Assembly: GCA_052143895.1 (NCBI GenBank)
Contig: JBKQRT010000356.1
Coordinates: 1 to 5,288, forward strand
Source of the DNA: Bog-756 sp052143895
GTDB lineage: Bacteria; Actinomycetota; Acidimicrobiia; Acidimicrobiales; RAAP-2
Length of the DNA: 5,288 nucleotides
Direction of reading: 5' to 3'
A program made the position numbers and the translations under genes. A model generated the notes under the pieces. It was not told the origin of the DNA. It saw only the letters and a program-made list of their open reading frames with translations, and searched no databases. Positions 1-5,288 of the stretch are shown piece after piece. Each line of letters opens with the position of its first letter. Position 1 is the first letter of the stretch.

Positions 1-838
1 GCATGTCGGCGCACTTGTGCTTGATGGCCTGGAAGCTCCCGATCGGCCGTCCGAACTGGATGCGGGTCTTGGCGTACTCGACCGAGCTGTCGAGGCAGCG
101 CTGTGCGCCACCCACCTGCTCGACGGCCAGCGCCACCGCCGCCAGGTCCAGGGTCTTGCTGAGCCCTGCTTCGGCCCCGCCATCCGTGCCGATGAGCCAG
201 GCGTTGGTGTCGGCGAACTCGAGACGCGCCTGCTTGCGGGTCTGGTCCATGGTGGCCAGCGGGGTCCGGGTCAATCCGTCGGCGTCGCCCTTGACCCCGA
301 ACAGCGAGAGGCCGGCGGGCGTCCTCCCCACGACCAGGATGAGACCGGCGGTGTGCCCGTCGATCACGAAGGACTTGTGCCCGTCGAGTACCCAGTCGAC
401 GCCCGACTTGGTGGCGGACAGCGTGATCCCGTCGGCGTCCCAGCGTCCGGTGTCCTCGGTGAACGCCAGCGTCCCGATCGTCTCGCCGGCGGCGATTCCG
501 GGCAGGAGGTACTCCTGTGCGTGCTGGTCACCGGAGGTCAGGATGGCGTTGGCGGCGAGCGCGACGGTGGAGAAGAACGGCGCGCACAGCAGCGCAGCAC
601 CCATCTCCTCGAGGACGACGATGAGCTCCACGTAGGAGAAGCCCGATCCACCGAACCGTTCGGGGATGATGAGGGACTGCAGGCCCAGCTGCTCGGCCAT
701 CTGGGACCACACCGCCGGGTCGTAGCCGTCGGTGGTCTCCATCAGGCGCCGCACCTCGGTCTCCGGCGACTTGTCGTCGAGGAAGCGCCTGACCGACTTG
801 CGCAGCTCCTCCTGCTCCTCGCTGAAGGCGAAGTTCAT
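1..838 (-). CDS. Acyl-CoA dehydrogenase (FadE-like), 3' end missing
   Basis: Probable flavoprotein that oxidises an acyl-CoA thioester at the alpha-beta bond (beta-oxidation or a related CoA-ester pathway) and passes electrons to an electron-transfer flavoprotein. The 279 visible residues follow the family order: N-terminal helical domain (about 1-115, starting MNFAFSEEQEELR, with IPERFGGSGFSYVE at 58-71), middle beta domain (about 123-215, GTLAFTEDTGRW then DGHKSFVIDG), and the start of the C-terminal helical domain with YAKTRIQFGRPIGSFQAIKH at 255-274, the most diagnostic stretch. Family members are usually about 350-400 residues, so roughly a quarter is cut off at the window edge, and the catalytic base region cannot be judged. 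The usual Gly-Ser-Asp after the TE motif reads Gly-Arg-Trp here. I chose the ATG at 838 because GGAG (848-845) lies six bases before it; in-frame ATGs at 850 and 862 would add 4 or 8 residues but have poorer sites. Substrate is not predictable. The gene is divergent from the hydrolase at 1051. Confidence 0.93.
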   Translation of the reverse strand, partial: MNFAFSEEQEELRKSVRRFLDDKSPETEVRRLMETTDGYDPAVWSQMAEQLGLQSLIIPERFGGSGFSYVELIVVLEEMGAALLCAPFFSTVALAANAILTSGDQHAQEYLLPGIAAGETIGTLAFTEDTGRWDADGITLSATKSGVDWVLDGHKSFVIDGHTAGLILVVGRTPAGLSLFGVKGDADGLTRTPLATMDQTRKQARLEFADTNAWLIGTDGGAEAGLSKTLDLAAVALAVEQVGGAQRCLDSSVEYAKTRIQFGRPIGSFQAIKHKCADM

Positions 839-861
839 CCTGTTCTCCATCCCCTGGCCCA

Positions 862-877
862 TCCCCGGGACCGGGGA
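862..877. promoter_or_regulatory. 16-bp near-palindrome upstream of the acyl-CoA dehydrogenase
   Basis: The sequence TCCCCGG-GA-CCGGGGA has perfect 7-bp arms around a two-base centre. It ends 24 bases before the dehydrogenase start codon. The position fits an operator or a leader hairpin (as RNA, 6 bp around a GGAC tetraloop if the inner C-G pairs are opened). TetR-type regulators often bind such symmetric sites near fadE genes, but nothing in the sequence names a regulator, and very GC-rich palindromes also arise by chance. Confidence 0.3.
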
Positions 878-887
878 GGTCTGCGAC

Positions 888-913
888 GACTGTCTACCAG
901 GTCTGTCTACCAG
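888..913. repeat. Tandem 13-nt direct repeat in divergent intergenic region
   Basis: Two abutting 13-base units, 888-900 and 901-913, differ at one position; the shared core CTGTCTACCAG is identical in both. The repeat lies 50-75 bases upstream of the acyl-CoA dehydrogenase start and about 140 bases upstream of the MBL hydrolase start. It could be a pair of direct half-sites for a regulator, or a slippage duplication. An exact 11-base repeat within a 212-base gap is unlikely by chance. Confidence 0.5.
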
Positions 914-1050
914 AACAGGGCCGGCGGTGACCAACAGGCGGGGAACGGCAAGTACGCTGGCCGCAGGTGGTCCGCCAGGTCGGACCGGGTGGCACGACCG
1001 CGGGCGACCCGGGCCCCGAGGTGGGATCGCCGACCCGAGAGGAGGCCCCC

Positions 1051-1668
1051 GTGCCCAGGACGATCATCGACTACCAGGACACTCCGGTCGAGGTCCACCG
1101 GGTGGTCGTCGGCCCGATGGACAACAACGTGTACATCGTCCGGTGCCGGGCGACGGGTGAGTCGATGCTGATCGACGCGGCCAACGAGCACGACAGGCTC
1201 CTCGAGTTGTGCCGTGCCCTGAACGTGCGCCAGGTGGTCGAGACCCATGGCCACTGGGACCACATCCAGGCCGTCGAGGCGGTGCGAGACGCGGGCATCG
1301 GCGTCGCGGTCACCGCCGCCGACGCCGCCATGCTCCCGTCCTACGACCAGGTCCTCGAGGACCGCTCCGTCCTCCACGTCGGGAAGCTGCGCATCGGGAC
1401 GATCGCCACCCCCGGGCACACGCCGGGCTCGATGTGCTTCACCGTGGCCGGGACGCCGTTGCTGTTCAGCGGGGACACGCTCTTCCCGGGAGGTCCCGGC
1501 AACACCTCGTTCGAGAACGCCGACTTCGCCACCATCATCGACTCGATCGACCGCCGCCTCTTCGCCGAGTTCGGCCCCGACACCATCGTGCTGCCCGGCC
1601 ACGGCGCAGGCACGACCATCGGTGCCGAATCCCCCCACCTCGACGAATGGGTGGCGCGTGGCTGGTGA
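1051..1668 (+). CDS. MBL-fold metallo-hydrolase (glyoxalase II-like)
   Basis: Probable cytoplasmic metal-dependent hydrolase of the metallo-beta-lactamase superfamily, glyoxalase II-like group; such enzymes often cleave thioesters or other esters, but the substrate is not predictable here. The ligand set is complete: THGHWDH gives H66, H68, D70 and H71 (HxHxDH); PGHTPGS gives H123; SGDTLF gives D142; LPGHG gives H184. The opening VGPMDNNVYIVR (19-31) is the usual first beta strand of the fold. At 205 residues it is a compact single-domain member without an added C-terminal domain, and no signal peptide is visible. I chose the GTG at 1051 because GAGAGGAGG (1037-1045) lies five bases upstream and similarity to the family begins right after; the frame is open back to an ATG at 967, which would add 28 unconserved residues rich in Gly, Pro and Thr. 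The neighbours are divergent and convergent, so it is probably transcribed alone. Confidence 0.92.
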   Translation: MPRTIIDYQDTPVEVHRVVVGPMDNNVYIVRCRATGESMLIDAANEHDRLLELCRALNVRQVVETHGHWDHIQAVEAVRDAGIGVAVTAADAAMLPSYDQVLEDRSVLHVGKLRIGTIATPGHTPGSMCFTVAGTPLLFSGDTLFPGGPGNTSFENADFATIIDSIDRRLFAEFGPDTIVLPGHGAGTTIGAESPHLDEWVARGW

Positions 1669-1670
1669 GG

Positions 1671-1692
1671 CCGGGCGGGCGGAAGCGCCCGG
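1671..1692. terminator. GC-rich hairpin between convergent genes
   Basis: CCGGGCG (1671-1677) is perfectly complementary to CGCCCGG (1686-1692). A competing register pairs CGGGCG (1676-1681) with CGCCCG (1686-1691) around a GAAG tetraloop. The hairpin fills almost the whole 24-base gap between the two convergent stop codons, as a shared two-way terminator would. There is no T-run on either side, so it is not a textbook intrinsic terminator; short GC-rich hairpins are common at this base composition. Confidence 0.4.
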
Positions 1693-3912
1693 TCAGACGG
1701 CGGTGGAGGGCCGACGGGGCTCCCGGATCAATTCGATCTCCGCGGGCAGCCCGGTGATGGCCACGCCGCCCGGCACGGTCGAGCCGACCTCGATGGTCAC
1801 CCGCGATCCGGCCAACGGGATCCCGTCGACCTTGAGGTACCCGATCTCGTCGGGCAGGTTCGGGGACAGCCACGTCTTGCCGTAGGGCACCCAGGGATCG
1901 AGTCGCAGCAGGGTGCGGAGGCAGAGCAGCGGTGAGGCGGCGGCCCATGCCTGCGGCGAGCAGGACGTGGGATATCCCACCGGCACCGTGAACTCGCCCC
2001 GGTCGAGCCCGCTGAAGAGTTCGGGCAGGCGTCCGCCCTTGGCCTGGGCGGCGTCCAGCAGGCCGAAGATGAGCTGCTGAGCCGCACCGTCGTAGCCGTA
2101 GCGGGCAAGACCGGCGGCCACGATGGCTGTGTCGTGGGGCCATACCGATCCGCAGTGGTAGCTGATGGGGTTGTATCCGCCGCTGTCCTTCGACAGCGTG
2201 CGGATCCCCCAGCCGGTGAACATGGCCGGGGAAACGAGCTTCTCCGCGACCCGACGGGCCTTGTCCTCGTCCACGATCCCCGTCCACAGGCAGTGACCGA
2301 TGTTCGAGGTCAGGGAGTCGATCGGCTGCTTGTCCGCGTCGAGACCGACCGCGAACCACCCCTTCTCCTCGAGCCAGAAGTCACGGTTGAAGGCCGCCTT
2401 CAGCTGGGTGGCCTTGGCTCGGAAACGGTCGTACGTGACGGTGTCACCGACCTCGAAGGCGAAGTGGGCGGTGGCCAGGTAGGCGCCGTAGGTGTACGCC
2501 TGGACCTCGCACAGTGCGATGGGCGCCTCGGCCACCCGTCCATCGGCGTACCGGATGCCGTCCCAACTGTCCTTCCAGCCCTGGTTGGACAGCCCCCGAT
2601 CGGTGGCCCGCTTGTACTCGACGTAGCCGTCCCCGTCGGCATCGCCGAACTTCTCGATCCACTCGATCGCCCGGGCGGCGTTGGGAAGCAGTTCGTCGAC
2701 CATCTCCCGGGCGACACCCCACCGTCGCATCTCGCCGAGCAGCATCACGAACAGCGGCGTTGCGTCCGCACTGCCGTAGTAGATGCTCCCACCGCCGAGG
2801 GACAGGGAGGCCGCGTCCCCGAAGCGCATCTCGTGGAGGATCCGACCGGGTTCCTCCTCGTGCCGCGGATCCACATCGGTCCCCTGAAAGCGGGCCAGGG
2901 TCTGGAGCACCCCCCGGGCCAGGTCGGGGTCGACGAGCAGCGCCATCCAGGCCGTCAGCAGGGAGTCACGCCCGAAGACGGTCATGAACCAGGGCGCGCC
3001 GGCGGCCACCACCACCCGCTCGGGAAAGTCGGGATCGAAGATACGGAGGGCCCCGAGGTCCTCGGCGCTGCGGGAGATGACCTCCTTGAGGCCGGGATGG
3101 GTGGTCTCGACCTGGGGCACCTGCCGGCGCCATCGGGCAAGCCGCTCGGTCGGCGCTGCTCGTTCGATCGGCTCCCCGCACCGGTACCTCGGAGCGACGG
3201 CTGCGCCGTCGAATATCGGGCCGACCTCGACGCACGTCGCCCATTCTCCCCGGGGCGGCACGACGACCTCGAAGGCGGCACGCTCGGCGCTGAGCTCGGC
3301 GGCGCCGCTGAACCGGAACTCCACCCCACGCACGAGCCCGCCCCTCCGGTAGGCCAACGACACCACGCAAGGCCGGGTGACCGGCGTCCCACCCACGTCG
3401 GGGTCCGGCGCGCCCCCATCGGATGAACCGGGCCCAGCCACCGTGGCGGTGATCTCCCCCGCACCGGGCCCGACCCCTGCCCTGCCTTCCTTGACGGCGA
3501 ACAGGTCGGCGAAGTCGGCGCCGAGGAGGATCTCGAGGGTGCAGTGCGCCGGCTCGTCGGCGAAGTTCCTGATGACCACGTCCTCACGCATGCCGCGGCC
3601 GACGTAGCGGGAACGGAAGACCATCAGGGTCGAGTCGGCCAGGCCCGGCGCGGGGAGGCAGCGCGAGACGAAGGTTGCGGAGAAGGGGTCCTCGGTGACG
3701 GCGGCCAGCGGCTCGGTGGGCGCCCCGGCCACCAGCACCTCGAAACGGGACAGGATGCGGGTGTCACGCACGAAGAGCCCCTGCGCCGCCCCGGGGGACA
3801 TGTCGCCGGCGCTCCCGCTGATCGCGAAGGTCGACTCCTCGACCAGGGTCACCACACCGGTGCTCGAGTCGAGCTGGGTCACCGGACCGGCGAAGTTCCA
3901 CGGGTCGGCCAT
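1693..3912 (-). CDS. Amylo-alpha-1,6-glucosidase / glycogen debranching-type protein
   Basis: Full-length 739-residue protein of the bacterial debranching-enzyme-like family, expected to act on alpha-1,6 linkages or related alpha-glucans in the cytoplasm; many members are annotated only by similarity. The N-terminal beta-rich domain (about 15-235) carries the hallmark STGVVTLVEESTFAISGSAGDM (17-38), GLFVRDTRILSRF (45-57) and a strongly conserved RGMREDVVIRNF (106-117). The C-terminal (alpha/alpha)6-barrel (about 270-690) contains FGRDSLLTAWM (313-323), EEEPGRILHEMR (352-363), a DADGDGYVEY loop (424-433), NQGWKDSWDGIR (443-454), HCGSVWPHDTAI (586-597) and YPTSCSPQAWAAAS (647-660). Acidic residues in the EPGRILHE and KDSWD motifs are plausible catalytic candidates, by inference. 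No signal peptide. The ATG at 3912 is the only usable start: no ATG, GTG or TTG lies close upstream in frame, and the conserved N-terminal motif begins about residue 17. There is no Shine-Dalgarno sequence. No other glycogen gene is visible nearby; the next gene upstream is the divergent sufC. Confidence 0.93.
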   Translation of the reverse strand: MADPWNFAGPVTQLDSSTGVVTLVEESTFAISGSAGDMSPGAAQGLFVRDTRILSRFEVLVAGAPTEPLAAVTEDPFSATFVSRCLPAPGLADSTLMVFRSRYVGRGMREDVVIRNFADEPAHCTLEILLGADFADLFAVKEGRAGVGPGAGEITATVAGPGSSDGGAPDPDVGGTPVTRPCVVSLAYRRGGLVRGVEFRFSGAAELSAERAAFEVVVPPRGEWATCVEVGPIFDGAAVAPRYRCGEPIERAAPTERLARWRRQVPQVETTHPGLKEVISRSAEDLGALRIFDPDFPERVVVAAGAPWFMTVFGRDSLLTAWMALLVDPDLARGVLQTLARFQGTDVDPRHEEEPGRILHEMRFGDAASLSLGGGSIYYGSADATPLFVMLLGEMRRWGVAREMVDELLPNAARAIEWIEKFGDADGDGYVEYKRATDRGLSNQGWKDSWDGIRYADGRVAEAPIALCEVQAYTYGAYLATAHFAFEVGDTVTYDRFRAKATQLKAAFNRDFWLEEKGWFAVGLDADKQPIDSLTSNIGHCLWTGIVDEDKARRVAEKLVSPAMFTGWGIRTLSKDSGGYNPISYHCGSVWPHDTAIVAAGLARYGYDGAAQQLIFGLLDAAQAKGGRLPELFSGLDRGEFTVPVGYPTSCSPQAWAAASPLLCLRTLLRLDPWVPYGKTWLSPNLPDEIGYLKVDGIPLAGSRVTIEVGSTVPGGVAITGLPAEIELIREPRRPSTAV

Positions 3913-3949
3913 CCGGTTACGGTACTGGCCGACCTGGTCACTCGCGCAA
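3913..3949 (-). promoter_or_regulatory. Putative leaderless promoter of the debranching-enzyme gene
   Basis: On the minus strand TACCGT (3924-3919) lies six bases before the ATG at 3912, which places the expected transcription start at or next to the A of the ATG. No GGAGG-like sequence precedes the start. A weak -35 candidate, TTGCGC (3949-3944), sits 19 bases upstream of the hexamer. The arrangement matches the TANNNT-based leaderless promoters common in actinobacteria, and it mirrors that of the divergent sufC. Confidence 0.45.
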
Positions 3950-3989
3950 TTCAGGAGGTCAGGCGAGTCGGTCCCGATTGTCCCTATTC

Positions 3990-4007
3990 CCGTAGGAGAA
4001 ACTACGG
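3990..4007. promoter_or_regulatory. Inverted repeat CCGTAG-N6-CTACGG, candidate suf operator
   Basis: Perfect 6-bp arms separated by GAGAAA. If transcription begins at the sufC GTG (4028), the repeat spans about -38 to -21, covering the -35 region and part of the spacer, where a repressor would block RNA polymerase. Fe-S operons are typically controlled by cluster-sensing regulators (SufR in actinobacteria and cyanobacteria, IscR/Rrf2 family elsewhere) that bind dyad sites over the promoter. The half-sites do not obviously match a consensus I can recall, so the regulator is unassigned. It could also affect the divergent gene. Confidence 0.45.
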
Positions 4008-4015
4008 ATTCGGGC

Positions 4016-4021
4016 TAAGAT
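4016..4021 (+). promoter_or_regulatory. Putative -10 element of a leaderless sufC transcript
   Basis: TAAGAT fits the TANNNT -10 pattern and is followed by exactly six bases before the GTG start, so the transcript is predicted to begin at the start codon. The first three bases of this hexamer are an in-frame TAA stop, which rules out any upstream SufC start. No Shine-Dalgarno-like sequence lies in the preceding 15 bases. There is no recognisable TTGACA-like -35 at 17-19 bases upstream; that position is occupied by the inverted repeat. Confidence 0.55.
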
Positions 4022-4027
4022 CGTGGC

Positions 4028-4788
<761 letters not shown>

Positions 4789-4801
<13 letters not shown>

Positions 4802-5288
4802 ACGACACCGCTCCCGATGTGGACGGCACCCCCGTCCCCGCCGACCGCACCGGCCTGCTGGACGTGGCCACGCTCCGCAAGGACTTCCCGCTGCTGAGCG
4901 TCGAGGTCCACGGCCGGCCGATCACCTTCCTGGACTCGGCGGCGTCCTCCCAACGTCCCGTCCAGGTCCTCGACGCCATGCGCGAGTACGACGAGACGAC
5001 GCACGCCAACGTCCACCGGGGCGTCTACTCGATCGCCGAGGAGGCCACCCGCCGGTTCGAGGCGGCACGCCACAACGTCGGCCGGTTCATCGGCGCGCCC
5101 GATCCGTCCCGTGAGGTGATCTTCACCAAGAACGCCACCGAGGGGCTCAATCTGGTCGCCCATACGTGGGGTCGGACCCACTTGCGGGCCGGTGACGCCA
5201 TCGTGCTCACCGAGATTGAGCCCCTCGGTGGCGTTCTTGGTGAAGATCACCTCACGGGACGGATCGGGCGCGCCGATGAACCGGCCGA
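4789..5288 (+). CDS. sufS: SufS cysteine desulfurase, N-terminal part; end corrupted
   Basis: PLP-dependent class V aminotransferase-fold enzyme that removes sulfur from cysteine as an enzyme persulfide, feeding Fe-S cluster assembly with SufC. SufS-type motifs: LRKDFPLL (29-36), ITFLDSAASSQRP (45-57), HANVHRGVYSIAEEAT (72-87), EVIFTKNATEGLNLVAHTWG (109-128) and HLRAGDAIVLTEIE (131-144). The PLP lysine and catalytic cysteine would lie further downstream and are not in the window. The ATG at 4789 is supported by GAGGGG (4775-4780) eight bases upstream, inside sufC; a variable tail of about 25 residues precedes the conserved core. The family reads TE-(I/M)-E-H-H next, but here residues 145-166 (from base 5221) are unrelated, because the DNA from 5213 on is the reverse complement of 5078-5153. 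Only 4789-5220 should be taken as real sufS. The true gene should be about 1.2-1.3 kb. Identification is firm; the last 22 residues are very probably artefactual. Confidence 0.93.
5078..5153 (+). repeat. Left arm of a perfect 76-bp inverted repeat (native sufS copy)
   Basis: This stretch encodes conserved SufS residues about 97-122 (VGRFIGAPDP through TEGLNL), so it is the genuine copy. Its exact reverse complement occupies 5213-5288. The complementarity ends at 5153/5213, with G5154 facing G5212, leaving a 59-nt spacer at 5154-5212. Confidence 0.97.
5213..5288 (-). repeat. Right arm of the 76-bp inverted repeat, probable fold-back artefact
   Basis: Every base matches the reverse complement of 5078-5153, and the match runs to the last base of the window, so the true length of the repeat is unknown. 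In the sufS frame it gives residues unrelated to the family after TEIE. On the minus strand it re-encodes the sufS stretch IFTKNATEGLNL, making a mirrored pseudo-reading frame. Identity without a single mismatch, a coding sequence broken at the junction, and placement at the sequence end all point to a chimeric read or an assembly fold-back. A real inverted duplication cannot be excluded from sequence alone. Confidence 0.93.

Noticed and set aside
969..986. Inverted repeat GGTCCG-N6-CGGACC upstream of the MBL gene.
   Set aside because: A 6-bp GC-rich dyad is likely by chance in a 212-base gap, and no promoter element is recognisable near it; too weak to list as an operator.
967..1050. Longer MBL hydrolase start at the ATG at 967.
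   Set aside because: The extra 28 residues are low-complexity and precede the fold. The GTG at 1051 has a strong GAGAGGAGG site at the right spacing, while 967 has none.
17..1171. Plus-strand open frame of 384 codons across the dehydrogenase and the intergenic gap.
   Set aside because: It is antisense to a clear acyl-CoA dehydrogenase, then overlaps the start of the MBL gene in another frame. Its composition (Gly, Arg, Asp, Val, Leu) is typical of shadow frames in GC-rich DNA.
1535..2359. Minus-strand open frame of 274 codons overlapping the debranching gene in another frame.
   Set aside because: Arg/Gly/Pro-rich shadow frame without family features; it overlaps the C-terminal barrel of the real gene and the end of the MBL gene.
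2134..3426. Plus-strand open frame of 430 codons inside the debranching-enzyme gene.
   Set aside because: It is antisense to a protein with conserved motifs over its whole length. The translation shows no recognisable domain, and long antisense frames are expected at this GC content.
5078..5288. Reading the terminal inverted repeat as a transposon end, telomere or invertible switch.
   Set aside because: The left arm is internal coding sequence of a conserved gene. There is no transposase, recombinase or target duplication, and the pattern fits a strand-switch artefact at a contig end better.

Overview
The window is high-GC, densely coded bacterial DNA with GTG as well as ATG starts. Short divergent or convergent gaps separate the genes. 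Gene content (a FadE-type acyl-CoA dehydrogenase, a SUF iron-sulfur operon, an actinobacterial-looking amylo-alpha-1,6-glucosidase) and apparent leaderless promoters suggest a member of the Actinomycetota, possibly an Acidimicrobiia-like lineage. That placement is inference from protein style, not from a marker gene.

Layout: (1) 1-838, minus: N-terminal 279 residues of an acyl-CoA dehydrogenase whose 3' end runs off the window. (2) 839-1050: divergent intergenic region with a 16-bp near-palindrome and a tandem 13-nt repeat. (3) 1051-1668, plus: metallo-beta-lactamase-fold hydrolase with a complete set of metal ligands. (4) 1669-1692: very short convergent gap filled by a GC-rich hairpin. (5) 1693-3912, minus: 739-residue amylo-alpha-1,6-glucosidase / glycogen debranching-type protein. 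(6) 3913-4027: divergent control region. Both flanking genes have a TANNNT hexamer exactly six bases before the start codon and no Shine-Dalgarno sequence. A CCGTAG-N6-CTACGG inverted repeat sits where the -35 region of the suf promoter should be. (7) 4028-4801, plus: sufC, the SUF ATPase. (8) 4789-5288, plus: start of sufS, the cysteine desulfurase, overlapping sufC by 13 bp.

SufC and SufS belong to one pathway. SufS mobilises sulfur from cysteine, and SufC powers the SufBCD scaffold that builds Fe-S clusters. The other genes show no obvious functional tie to each other or to suf.

The most striking structure is at the right end. Bases 5213-5288 are a perfect reverse complement of 5078-5153 (76 bp arms, 59-nt spacer), reaching the very last base. 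SufS similarity stops at this junction, just where the conserved His-His of the family is expected. The best explanation is a fold-back chimera or an assembly artefact at a contig end, not biology. The last ~70 bases should not be trusted as genomic sequence until checked. I found no convincing undescribed system; the remaining genes are recognisable families.
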